DNA of 64,000 bases, from positions 9,052,001-9,116,000 of the forward strand of contig JBHGNT010000018.1 of the NCBI GenBank assembly GCA_043228905.1, in the 5' to 3' direction. The position numbers were made by a program, and so were the translations under genes. This DNA is from Azolla caroliniana. Taxonomy: Eukaryota > Polypodiophyta. How positions within the stretch are numbered: position 1 is the stretch's first letter; every line of letters begins with the position of its first letter. Of the stretch, positions 11,550 to 21,991 are shown one piece after another. A model generated the notes under the pieces. That model did not search any database. It was not told the origin of the DNA and was given only the letters and a program-made list of their open reading frames with translations.

Positions 11550-12020
11550 TGTTATGTACACATAACGTTGGTGAGGGTAGGTCACTAATATTTACATTAG
11601 TGAAGGGTGGTATGTTCACTAATGTTAAAAAGGGGACTAATGATTGGATAGAAGGAATGATAGGTGCATGCACTATCATGATTTGGACAACCAATAAATG
11701 GAGAGCCTTTTAGAAAGGCACATCTATTCAAGGGGCCTAGGAAAAGGTATAAATATGAGGCTTAGCAACCCTCATAAGGACATTACTTCGGAAGGCTGCT
11801 GTCTTAGACACCGGTGGTGCGGGCTAGGCTTTTGTCTCAACGATCGTGTTTATCTCTTCCAAGGTATTAGTCATCCTAATATCTGGCAGTATGGGACGTC
11901 GGTGGTAGGTTGGCTATGTCTAGATCATAGCTCGGGGGTGGTCGGGTGGAATGGGTTCTTCTATCTAATCTATTTTCCTTCTTTTACTTTGGTCTATTGA
12001 TTAGCAATAGAATCTTAACA
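11550..12020 (+). repeat. 3' LTR of CR3
   Basis: The repeat begins TGTTATGTACACATAACG directly after the polypurine stretch and ends TCTTAACA. A TATAAATA box lies near 11748. The sequence to its right belongs to a copia fragment, so 12020/12021 is an element boundary. Confidence 0.7.
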
Positions 12021-12381
12021 CTATCGTAGGTCGACTGTTTGCCAGACCATAGTGCCTGGGGCACTTTGAGCCTGATTGCTCTTGATGGCTTCAAATTTAT
12101 TAGGTATACTACCGTTTGCAATGCCTCAGCCCAGAATTCCAGCTTTAGTCCGACTTGCTGGAGCATTGCCATCACCCTCTCCTGGATCGTTTAGTTGATA
12201 TGTTCTGTCACTCCATTTTGCATGGGTGTGTAAGGAATGGTCTTTTGATGCCAAATCCCTTTGTTGGATAGGTACTGCTTGAAGGCTCTTGAGGTATATT
12301 CGCCTCCGTTGTCTAATCAGAGTGTCTTCACTCTGTGTCCCGATCGGTTCTCCACTTCAGATATCCACCGAGTGAAGACCT
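12021..12381 (-). mobile_element. CP1b: copia integrase fragment
   Basis: On the minus strand it reads an integrase core with DNGGEYTSRAFKQYL, PYTPMQNGV, GLKLEFWAEALQ and LKVPQALWSGKQ. The same series occurs in CP1 at about 53390-53664, so this is a second, inverted and diverged copy. It is cut on both sides and carries stops. Confidence 0.75.
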
Positions 12382-12457
12382 TCGAAGAATATTGCAAGGC
12401 CCAAGGTATTCGAATCAAATACACAGTACCAAAGACCCCTGAGTTGAATGGGCTTGC
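12382..12457 (+). mobile_element. Copia integrase scrap
   Basis: The plus strand reads EYCKAQGIRIKYTVPKTPEL and then NGLAGR, the integrase region around the catalytic Glu (here replaced, NGLAG for NGVAE). It is only about 25 codons long and joins an oppositely oriented copia fragment on its left. Confidence 0.55.
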
Positions 12458-12683
12458 AGGGAGGAGCTCGCGGCTATAGTGGCAGCTTTCACAGAGTGGA
12501 GACCTTACTTGGCTGGGGCGCAACATCGAGTTCAGGTATTAACATATCATAAAATTTTATTATATTTCTCAACAACCCGTTCTTTGAATCGATGGTAGGC
12601 CCATTGGTCAACTTTCTTAGACGACTATGACTGTGAAATTATCTTTCGGCCGAGGGCACAAAACATGAAGGTTGATGCTCTTT
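12458..12683 (+). mobile_element. Gypsy RNase H fragment
   Basis: The plus strand reads EELAAIVAAFTEWRPYLAG, then LTYHKILLYFSTTRSLNRW, a stop, and YDCEIIFRPRAQNMKVDAL. This is the end of RNase H of a Ty3/gypsy pol. The source family is not identified. Confidence 0.65.
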
Positions 12684-13141
12684 TGTTGGCCAATGGCGGC
12701 CAAAGTATATAATAGGAAAAAGGATGAGCCAAGTTCCGAATATAATAATAATATTAAAAGTAAGATGTATTATAGGAACGGACAGATCCGAAATAGATAT
12801 GCCGATCCGGATCCGGACCGGTTTGTAGTCGGTTGCCGGTTAGGCACCGTTTTGTAACACAGAACCAGAGGCCTATAAAAGGATCGGGGTATTGAGAGGA
12901 TGGAATATTAATATAAGAGAGTTTTGTTATTATTATCCTATTCATCTTTATGTTCTATTCCGTTCTGCGCTCAATGTATGGATCTTACGTGTGTAATCAA
13001 TGAGTGTTGTGAATTTGGATACTGAACCGGAAGATAACCGGTTGTAGTTGCTAGTGTTGAATCCCTTACCCTAACCACCCTTTGGTGAAGTGATCCGAAC
13101 GGACACCTTGTGTTAGAGGCAAGTCGGACCCAGGAGTAACA
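12684..13141 (+). repeat. Gypsy 5' LTR related to the G1 LTR
   Basis: The repeat runs from TGTTGGCCAATGG to GGAGTAACA, has TATAAAA at 12874-12880, and aligns with the G1 LTR over its TATA region and its right end. It is followed at once by CAAATTTGGCGACACAGCGG, which sits where a gypsy primer-binding site is expected, so it is read as a 5' LTR with internal sequence to its right. Confidence 0.65.
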
Positions 13142-14640
13142 CAAATTTGGCGACACAGCGGTGAATTCCCCTTTGGACGAAGCCAATGCATATTTGCGGC
13201 AGAAATGTGCGAATCATGATGACGACGATGTGCGAGAGAATGGGGAAATCAAATCAGTGATTTGCACCAAATGACAAAAGTATGTGTGAGGAATGGCGAT
13301 GATGCTCGGATCTAATTGTAAAGAAGGAGAAGAGAAAGAAAAGAGAATGATGGTGCAGTTCGGAAATCCGGAAAGACAAAAACTGCTGAAAAGACACACA
13401 AGCATGGGCTGAACGAACAGAAAACCGGAAAGATACTGCCAAACGGGCCGAACAGACGGACATTGATGGAAAGACACTGGAAGGACGGGCAGGCACCGGT
13501 TAGCGTTTGACAAAGATGCCGACAACCAAATGGATACAGTCGGACAAGGCCGAACAACGCAACAACACAGGAGAAGTGACGAACGGCGACGGAAGCAGCC
13601 GGAGAGCGGCCGTCCGACACTCAACGGCTGAACAGAATAACGACGAATGGATGGCCGGCCACAGATGGCCAGACGGCAACCGAAATGGCCGAACAACGAC
13701 TGGATGGAGCAACAGCTGAGACAAAGGCCGAATGAAGAGGCAACGGCGGCCCGGCCAAACAAACGATGGTAGCTGGAATGACGACGGCGATGGAGACAGT
13801 GACGACAGAGACGGAAACGGCCGGAGACCGACCAAAAAGCTGACAGAGACGGCTGGAAAAACACGACAGAATGAAAAGACATGGTCGGACGGGCCAAATG
13901 GTCGGAACGTGACGGAGCCGGGACGACTATCGGAATTGGACGGCGGTGGCCACATACCAACGGCTAGAGTGGTTGGACAGAGACAGTGACCGGATGGAGC
14001 AGCGGCCGTACAGTGGCAACGGCAAGAGCAACAGCTACCGGATAGCGGCCGGATCGATTTCCGGAATGCACAAAGACACATAACGATGAGACGATGAAGA
14101 TAGCGGAACCGACGGCCGGACAACAGCTGAAGAGTAACAGGACAGGTGGCCGGACGGGCGAGACGGACACAGAGATGGGAGACGAAAACGGCTGGACATA
14201 CGAGCGGACAACGGATGGCCGGACAGCAGCCGACGGCCGGAAGGAACAGAGGCGGCCGGATGAAGCGGTGATAGCCAGACAAAGGGTAGCGGTAGCCAAA
14301 AATCAGCGGCCGAAGCGACCGAATAAAGAAAGAAGAAGAACAAGCAGAAAATAAGAAGAAACGATGAAGGAAAACGCAAGAAGGAGATAGAAGAAAGAAC
14401 AAAAGGATACATCAAAAGAAGCAGAAGAAGAAGAGGATGGTGTCAACGAGAGATCTAAGAAAGATACAGAGAAGAAACAGATAGAGAAGCGAGCGAGAAA
14501 GCAAGAGAGAGGAGGGGAATAATAATAATAATAAATCAAGCAATAAAAAGAAAGGGCAAGAGAGAATGATAGGGGTATCGAACATAATTTTAAAAACATG
14601 AGGGTACATAATACAATTTTTAAAACCTAAGGGCATTGTC
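13142..14640 (+). other. Purine-rich leader after the gypsy LTR, no convincing gene
   Basis: The plus strand is rich in G, A and short CGG/GAC/ACGG words and poor in T over about 1.3 kb, turning AT-rich after about 14510. Plus-strand frames are short. Minus-strand frames up to 300 codons are explained by the low T content, which removes minus-strand stop codons. No domain is recognised. It may be a non-autonomous element's leader. Confidence 0.45.
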
Positions 14641-14895
14641 ATTAGTTTAGAAAATTTGAGGCTAGAGTACCTAAATTTAAAAATTCATCAACCTAAAAGA
14701 AATGGACGTGATCAACCACGACAACTCACAAAAAATTAAAGGAAGAACACACATACACACAACGTGCTTTTGGACCCATGACGAAGTTCGTGAACCGACA
14801 GAATGAGAATGTTCGTGTCGAGGAAGATTCGCTGACCGAAGGAGATGTTCGAGTCAAACGTTCCGATCAAGGGAGTCGATCGATGAGAGGACCGA
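14641..14895. other. Unassigned spacer
   Basis: This stretch lies between the leader sequence and the inverted-LTR copia. I see no coding motif, repeat or LTR end in it. Confidence 0.4.
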
Positions 14896-15262
14896 CGGAA
14901 GTTCCAATCGAAGAAAGATGACGATCAAGGCATCTGGGATTGACGTGCAAGGCACTCTCCCACGGGCGTGCCATAATGTGTTACCGTACGGGATGTACGG
15001 GAGATGTAGAGTGTGATGAGCGAGGGTCAAATGCTATAATGTTGTTAATGTGTATGTGTAAATGTGTAACTGTAATTGTGAGTGTGAGTACATGTGTACG
15101 TGTACACATGCACACGTGTGTGCATGTGGATGGATACGAGGAGGTGTGAGTGAGTGATTAGTGTGAATGAACAAGGGGGCTTGCACCCCTATGTATCTAC
15201 CCTTTTGTAACTATTTAACCCCCTATGGGGAATGAATGAAGAATGAAGGAATAGTTCTCTCT

Positions 15263-15311
<49 letters not shown>

Positions 15312-15528
15312 GTTGAACCCTCTTGGGAGGGGGGTGGAGCCATTCTAGGCACCATCCCCCCATCCCACAATGCTTATGCTTCTCAACATATTCCCCATCT
15401 CCATCCCTATCACTACCCTATTATCATCATAATCGTCATCCCTAACCCTAAACCTCCAAGTGTATGATGCAAAAAGATTACTATGGTCCTCCTTTTCTTT
15501 CTATCTCTCTTTCTCTTCTTTTCCTACA
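14896..15528 (+). repeat. Left LTR of CP3
   Basis: The LTR runs to TTCCTACA directly before a primer-binding site. The matching left end in the inverted copy is TGGAAGTTCC; here it reads CGGAAGTTCC. It contains the block CCCACGGGCGTGCCA at 14959-14973, alternating TG/CA stretches near 15085-15130, and a CT microsatellite at about 15266-15309. Confidence 0.65.
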
Positions 15529-15540
15529 TGGTATTAGAGC
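15529..15540 (+). other. Primer-binding site of CP3
   Basis: TGGTATTAGAGC directly follows the LTR end. It matches the initiator tRNA-Met complementary site of plant copia elements (TGGTATCAGAGC) with one change. Confidence 0.8.
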
Positions 15541-15614
15541 CAAACGATCTATAACCTATAGTCTATGCCTTTCTTAAATCACAAAACACATGCCCTTATC
15601 ATAATTTAACTTTC

Positions 15615-18600
15615 ATGCCCATACAAAATAATCATATTCATAGTGTCCAAGATCGTCAAGTAACGAAAGAATTTTGTGTTTGTCGTGCGCTGATCCGGAT
15701 AGTCCTCTGCAATAATGGCACAATCTATGCCATCGTCGCAACTCAACATGCGAAAATTCACGATCGAGAAATTATCGGACACAAATTATTGAATTTGGAA
15801 GGCAAGATTAGAATTACTTTTAAATACAATAATGTATGGGACATCATTTCAGGATCGTCGACAAAACCGGAGAAAGGCGAAGAACTTGAAGAATATGAAG
15901 AAAAAGACTTATGCGCAAGAATGGAAATGCTAATGCAAGTAAGTGATGGCACTTGAGAAACATTGCGAAAAATGAAGATGGCTCAAAAAATGTGGAAGCA
16001 CTTACAAACTATCTACGAACTGAAAATTGATGCCCAACAAGCGTATACACTTCAAGCACTTGTTAATTACAAAATGAATGATGAACAAGCAGTTGGTGAA
16101 TTTCTATTAATATGGGAAAAGAAAGTAGATGATGTATTAACTTTGGGATTAGAAATCCATGATAAATTACAAAAGATTCTCCTTCTTGGTGCTCTTCCTC
16201 ACTCGTGGTCCACTTTCAGAACCACCCAAAACTCTATAAATTGTCCAACTCTAATTGATCTCTTGCAAATATTAGACATGAAGAAACAATGTGTTCACAA
16301 AGGTCTTCAAATTCAACTCCAAGTGTGGCAATGGTAGCATACAAAAAAAAATCACCCAAAGAGGAGAAAGCTCAAAGCCATGGATAAAGAAAGATCAAAA
16401 CTCAAAACAAGGAGGAATGTCGTTCAACAATACCTATTGCAAAATATGCAAATGTACTAATCATCCAACAAAAGATTGCCACGCAAAGTCAAACTTCAAG
16501 AATTATCAACCTTGGAGGCATGTACAAGCCCATCTTGTTGAAGAAGAGATGGATGATGAAAAAGCCGTAGGAGATAGATGTCAAAATGTTGAAAAGTATA
16601 ACGATGTCCTTCAAGCATTCATTGCTGAATCACTTTCCGCCACGATTCCAAATCCAAGTAATGTAAATGACATATGGTATCTCGACACTAGTGTTACTAA
16701 CCACTTAACTAATAGAAAAGATTGGTTATGTAATTATAAGGAAGTTGAACCTCCTATCATTGTAAGATTTGGAAATAATGGGACTAAACAAGCTATTACT
16801 TTTGAAGTTACAGGAGGAAGAAATTTCACGATCAATGAAGTTCTCTATGTCCCGGGCATCACCAAACATTTGTTATCCATTAGTCAAGCAACGAAAAATG
16901 GTACTATCATTGAATTTCATCCTAACCATGCTATTATTAAACATAAAGCCTCCAATGGAGAACTTATTAGAACATGTTGTAAACAAGAAGGAAGCTTATA
17001 TCCCATAAAATGTATTCCTACATCTCTTATTTTTGAAGCACATCATTCTACTCCAATTCAATCATCTATATCTCTAACTAATCTTCATTCTCCCTCTTCT
17101 CTTTCGCATTTTCTTCTAGGCCATATCTCGGCCATATGCATTTCAATCCTCAAAAAACATTACAATGTAATAATCTAGTCCATTGTTTGCCAAAAGAACC
17201 TTCCAAGCCCATCTCTTTGTGTGAAAGTTGTATCCTTGGGAAAATGCCCCAACAACCCTTCCCAAAACATAGATCTAGAGCCACTACCCCTCTTGCATTA
17301 GTACATAGTGATCTATGTGGACCTTTTCCAACCCCTTCTCTTAGTGGAGCCAAATATTTCATTAGCTTTATGGATGACTTTAGTCGATTTACAATCTTGC
17401 ATTTTCTCAAGTACAAAAGTCAAGCTTATCAAGCATTCAAAGAATACAAGGCTTGAGTCGAAGTGCAAACATCATCAAAGATTAAAAGTCTTCAAACCGA
17501 TGATGGTGGTGAGTATATGTCTCATGAATTTCAAAGTTTGTATCAAAATGAAGGCATTCATCATAGAATATCAACACCACACACACCACAACAAAATGGT
17601 GTATCTGAAAGGAAGAATAGGTCACTTCTCAATATGGCTCGGAGTAGGTTACAATTTTCTCACTTATCGCCTCAATTTTGGGAGGAAGCAGTTGGCACCG
17701 CTTGCTATATTCAAAATCGAGGATTTCATAGATCCTTGGAGCTCCAAACCCCTTATGAACTATGGCATGGTCACAAACCTAACTTAAGTAACATTCGTAT
17801 TTTTGGTTGTGATGCTTATGCTTTTGTGCCAAATGTTCAAAGAAATAAGCTAGATCCAAGGGCTACAAAATCAATTTTCATCAGATATGGAGAAGCTTCG
17901 GGATACAAGGTGTACAAGCTCTACGATCCACAAAAGCGAAGAATATTCTTTAGTCGCAATGTGATATTTCAAGAAAATGGGCTTTCTACAAAGGTTTCTT
18001 CTTCACTCTCATCTAATCTACCTCCTTTATTACCTACCCCTACCCACTTACAACCATCTTCCTCAACCATCTCTAATATTAATAGCTCTCATATTGAAGG
18101 AGCCAACATTGGCTCATCCTCTACTTCCACTATTTGTGTTGCTCTTCCATCTAATCACAAGGCAAAGATCAATCCTATTTAACCAACTAATTCTTCTGCT
18201 CATCTTCCCTCATTCCAATCTCTAGATGATTCTCTTCCTCGTACTCCTTTAAATACACATTGTTTAACTCCCTCTAACAATACAAATAATGTTATCTTCT
18301 CAACTCTGGTGAAAAGCTATGGAAGAAGAAATGAAGGCTTTAATTAAAAATGGTATGTGGACCCTCGTTGAGCCTCCAAAAGATCGTCAAATAAATGGTT
18401 CTAAGTGGGTCTTATGCATAAAGAGAGATAGTAATGGTAATCCAATTCGCTTCAAGGCTCGTGTAGTTGCTCGACGATTTTCTCAAGTACTAGGTATTGA
18501 TTTTCAAGATACATTTAGTCCAACATAAAAAATATGTGGTTTTCGAATGCTCGTTGCTCTTGCTGCTCAACATGATCTAGAGTTGCATCACTTGGATGTA

Positions 18601-19286
18601 CAAACGACTTTTCTTCATGGAGATTTAGATGAAGAACTTTATTTACAACAACCACAATTTTTGAAAATCCAAGTCATCCAACACATGTTTGTCGACTTCG
18701 TAAACCTATTTACGGCCTTAAACAATCTCCACGCATATGGTATCATCATCTAAACAATGAGCCAAATATATATGTTAGAAAAGCCAAATCCAATTTTGTT
18801 ATCATAGGTGTGTGTCTATGTTGATGATTTGCCCTTCATCTCTAATTCTAAATCTAAATCTTATCTAGCTATTGCAAAGAAGGAACTCGCATATGTCTTT
18901 TCTATCACCGATTTAGGCCCTATGACACATTTTCTAGGCATCAAAGTAACTCAAAATAGAACAAATCATATTATCTCATTATCACAATCAAACTATATTA
19001 ATTCTATTCTCCAACGATTTGATATGCTTCATAGTAAACCTATTAGTACTCCTCTTACCTCTCCATGCAAACTTTCAAATGATGATTCTCCCAAAAATGA
19101 ACGAGAAATTTCCGAAATGAAGGATGTACCCTATAAACAAATCTTGGGATGTATAAGATATCTAGTAAGTTGCACACGTCTCGATATTTGCTTTGCCGCC
19201 GGTTTTCTTTCTCGTTTCATGGCTAATCCAGGACCAAAGCATTGGATCACACTCAAAAGATTACTACGATACTTGAAGATAGTGTT
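15615..19286 (+). pseudogene. CP3 gag-pol, heavily broken
   Basis: Gag spans about 15615-16550 with a zinc knuckle CKICKCTNHPTKDC near 16437. The protease site reads YLDTSVTNH where YLDSGATNH is expected, so its catalytic motif is lost. Integrase (about 17200-17970) has HSDLCGPF, TDDGGEYM and NGVSERKN. RT starts at about 18319 (NGMWTLVEPP), carries LHHLDVQTTFLHGDLDE and YVDD near 18815, and ends at RLLRYLK. There are stops or shifts near 15955, 16335, 17178, 17456, 18181, 18526 and 18751. RNase H is absent. Confidence 0.85.
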
Positions 19287-19806
19287 TTAGGGTTAGGGAT
19301 GACGATTATGATGATAATAGGGTAGTGATAGGGATGGAGATGGTGAAGATGTTGAGAAGCATTGAGAGGTGGGGGGTGGTGCCTAGAATGGCTCCACCCC
19401 CCTCCCAAGGGGGTTCAACATAAGGGAAGAGAGAGATGACAAGAGAGATAGAGAACTATTCCTTTCATCCTTCATTCATTCCCCATAAGGGGTTAAATAG
19501 TTACAAGAGGGGGTAGATACATAGGGGTGCAAGCCCCCTTGTCCATTCACACTAATCACTTACTCACTCCTCCTCGTATACGTCCACATGCACACACATG
19601 TGCATGTGTACACATACACATCTACTAACAGTCACAATTATACTTACACATTTACACATACACATACACATAAACAACATTATAATATTCCACCCTCGCT
19701 TTCCGTACATCTTGTACGGTAACACATTATGCATGCCCGTGGGAGAGTGCCTTGCACGTCGACCCCACATGCCTCGATCGTCATCTTTCTTCGACCGGAA
19801 CTTCCA
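19287..19806 (-). repeat. Inverted LTR copy at the right end of CP3
   Basis: Read on the minus strand this starts TGGAAGTTCCGG and runs through the same landmarks as 14896-15453 (CAAGGCACTCTCCCACGGG, TGTTACCGTAC, the TG/CA stretch, GGGGGTTAAATAG-type promoter part, GGTGGAGCCATTC) to ATCCCTAACCCTAAA. It lacks the last ~75 bp of the left LTR. Confidence 0.85.
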
Positions 19807-19871
19807 TTGATTGCAACATGATCGCACATGATCTCAATGTTTACTTAAACTAGATCAATTCTAGATCTTCG

Positions 19872-21342
19872 CCACATATATGCTCCATGACGACTCTTTG
19901 CTTGAGGAGATTGCCAAGGCACTTCCCACTGACAAATTCGCCAATGCAATTCAGGAAGGTCTTATTGATCCGTCTAAATCCAAGACCAAGGAAGACCTTG
20001 TCTGCTTCCGATTTGAGGGGGGATTGCTTTACTGAGACCAACTCTTATATGTTCTGGAGGGCCGATGTCGAACTCAAGTTCTCCAAAAGTGTCATGATGA
20101 CCCCTTGGCTGGTCATTTTGGCGTTGCAAAGACACTCGAATTAATCTCACCAGGATATTGGTGGCCTCAACCATAGAAGTTCGTCAAGGAATTCATCAAG
20201 ACATGGGATACTTGAGTTAGATCCAAAGTCGTCCACCACCACTTCCCATTCCCAACCAGCCTTGGGCATCAATTTCTATGGATTTCATCACTGACTTGCC
20301 TCTTGTTCACGGATATGACACAATGCTCGTCATGGTAGATCGGTTTCCATAGATGGCTCATTTTGCCCCTTGTGCAAAGACTATTTTAGCAGAAGCAACA
20401 ACCGATCTATTTTTGAAGAATGTGGTGCAGCTTCATGGGGTCCCAGATGATGTCACCTCAGATCGCGGACCCCAATTTGTCTCTCGTTTTTGGCGGCGGA
20501 TCCTTCAAACATTGGGAACAACAGTGAATTTGTCTTTGTCCTATCATCCTCAAACCGATGGCCAAATGGAGCGTGTGAATTGAATTCTTGAGCAATACCT
20601 TCAATGCTTGCTTAGCTACCAACAAGATGATTGGGTTGACCTCCTACCCTTGGCAGAGTTCACATACAATAATACGCTACATGGTTCAACTGGGGTCACC
20701 CCATTTTTCACCAACTATGGTTTCCATCCTCGCTTTAGTATTTCCATCTCCGGCAACTCTGTCAACCCGTTAGCAAAAGGACGTGCTCGTATTTTAGCTG
20801 ACATTAATCAAGATCTCTCCCTCGAACTCATCCTTGCAAGGGACCGGTATAAAGCGCAAGCTGATCGACATCGTTCTGCTACACCTGCCTTTGCAATTGG
20901 TGATCAAGTTTGGCCCTTACGTCGCCATGCCGATACTACTCGACATTGCGGAAAGTTGGATTACAAGAAGTTGGGGCCTTTCCGCATCATTGAGTGTGTC
21001 AATCTCATCACTTTCCAGCTGGAATTTCCTCCACATTTCCGTATTCATAATGTCTTCCATGCCTCTCTTCTCGAACCTTATCACCCATCCACTATTCCTG
21101 GAAGACACTCTCCACCTCCACCTCCAATTGAGCTTTCCATAGGTGAGGAGTACGAGGTGGACAAGATTCAGGACTCTCGTTGGTGTCGACGACAACTTCA
21201 ATACTTAGTCCTATGGAAAGGGTATCCCGTTTCAGAGGCAACTTGGGAACCAGGCCAACACTTGGAGAATGCACCGGATGTTCATGAATTTCATCACCAA
21301 TATCCACAAAAACCAGGGAGGCATCTTCAGAGGCGGCCTTAG
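19872..21342 (+). pseudogene. CR1a integrase and chromodomain
   Basis: The sequence opens in the RNase H-integrase linker, then GHFGVAKTLELI of the integrase zinc domain, SMDFITDLP and SDRGPQFVSRFW with the first two catalytic Asp, and NGQMERVN-type (DGQMERVN) with the Glu. The last part, open from 20608 to 21342, holds the GDQVWPLRR block and a chromodomain (EVDKIQDSRW, QYLVLWKGYPVSEATWE). Stops occur near 20036, 20175, 20350 and 20581. The chromodomain would direct integration to marked chromatin. Confidence 0.8.
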
Positions 21343-21353
21343 CAGGGGGATAA

Positions 21354-21765
21354 TGTCATGGACATGACAACAGTCATGTAATGATTCAAACTCTTGACGT
21401 ACTGTATTTAATCGATATGTTTTAACCAATACATCCAATACATAATCATGTTACCTTACTAGATTATTGTAGATTATCTATTCTACATGTAGGATTTTAG
21501 AAGCTTCCAGAAAGCTTTAGAAGCTAGAACATTCTAGAAGCTTGTGCATGAAAATGAGTCTTTGCATGGGGCTACATTTAGAGCCCATAAACATGTATAA
21601 ATACAAGGGTTCACCTTGGCCTTAGTCAAGGTGAACAACACCAGTTATAGAATCATAATTCAGTTCTTGTTCTCTTGACTAATTTCTCTCTCTCTTTCTT
21701 ATTATCTTCTCTATGATCTGTCTCTCACTGTCTTAGTATTGAGCCTCGTCTACTTGTCTGTGACA
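21354..21765 (+). repeat. 3' LTR of CR1a
   Basis: The repeat begins TGTCATGGACATGACAACAG and ends GTCTGTGACA, 412 bp. TATAAATA lies at 21596-21603. Heat-shock-element-like units lie upstream of it. The reverse-complement copy is at 50331-50746. Confidence 0.85.
21505..21539 (+). promoter_or_regulatory. Heat-shock-element-like cluster in the CR1a LTR
   Basis: TTCCAGAA lies at 21505-21512 and GAACATTCTAGAA at 21527-21539; the second is a perfect three-unit nGAAnnTTCnnGAAn element. It is about 57 bp upstream of the LTR TATA box. In CR1b the same place reads TTCTAGAATGTTC (50557-50569). Heat response is inferred only from motif and position. Confidence 0.55.
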
Positions 21766-21991
21766 AAATCGGATGATCATGGAAAGAGTGAGGAGCATGA
21801 TGTCACATGCCAAGCTACGGAAATCATATTGGGCTGAGGTGATGTATACAACTGTTTATTTGATCAATAGGTCTCCCTCAATGCCATTGAAAGGTGATGT
21901 CCCAGAGAGGGTGTGGATAGGAAAGGAAGTCTCCTACCAACACCTAAGGGTGTTCAGATGTCTAGTGTATATGCATGTGGCCAAGGATTAG
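21766..21991 (+). mobile_element. Copia integrase fragment
   Basis: The frame reads MIMERVRSMMSHAKLRKSYW, then TTVYLINRSPSMPLKGDVPE and LRVFRCLVYMHVAKD. This is the integrase C-terminal part of a copia element, wedged between the CR1a LTR and the CR2a LTR. Neither end of its parent element is present. Confidence 0.75.

Larger units (their letters stand above)
9393..12020 (+). mobile_element. CR3: chromovirus (Ty3/gypsy) 3' part
   Basis: The fragment contains the end of RT, RNase H, integrase with a C-terminal chromodomain, a polypurine tract (GGGGGAG near 11541) and a 3' LTR. The 5' part is missing from this side because G1 is inserted in the RT region. It is AT-rich compared with G1, and differs in sequence from CR1 and CR2. 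Confidence 0.8.
14896..19806 (+). mobile_element. CP3: copia element flanked by inverted LTR copies
   Basis: A decayed copia gag-pol on the plus strand lies between a direct LTR on the left (14896-15528) and a reverse-complement copy of most of that LTR on the right (19287-19806). A normal element would have two direct LTRs. The pol frame stops within RLLRYLK, just before RNase H, so the right end of the true element is missing and has been replaced by an inverted LTR. Confidence 0.75.
19872..21765 (+). mobile_element. CR1a: chromovirus 3' part with LTR
   Basis: The fragment contains integrase and chromodomain coding sequence, a polypurine tract AGCAGGGGGA (21341-21350) and a 3' LTR. The same family occurs in opposite orientation at 50331-51283 (CR1b). 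RT and everything upstream are missing here. Confidence 0.8.

Noticed and set aside
13500-14402. 300-codon minus-strand frame, plus related minus frames at 13214-13960 and 13964-14299
   Set aside because: The plus strand is T-poor, which removes minus-strand stop codons. The peptides are low-complexity Ser/Pro/Cys/Leu and several overlapping frames are open at once.
15439-15453. Telomeric repeat CCCTAAACCCTAA
   Set aside because: Only about two imperfect units (CCCTAACCCTAAAC), part of the LTR and present in the inverted copy as well.
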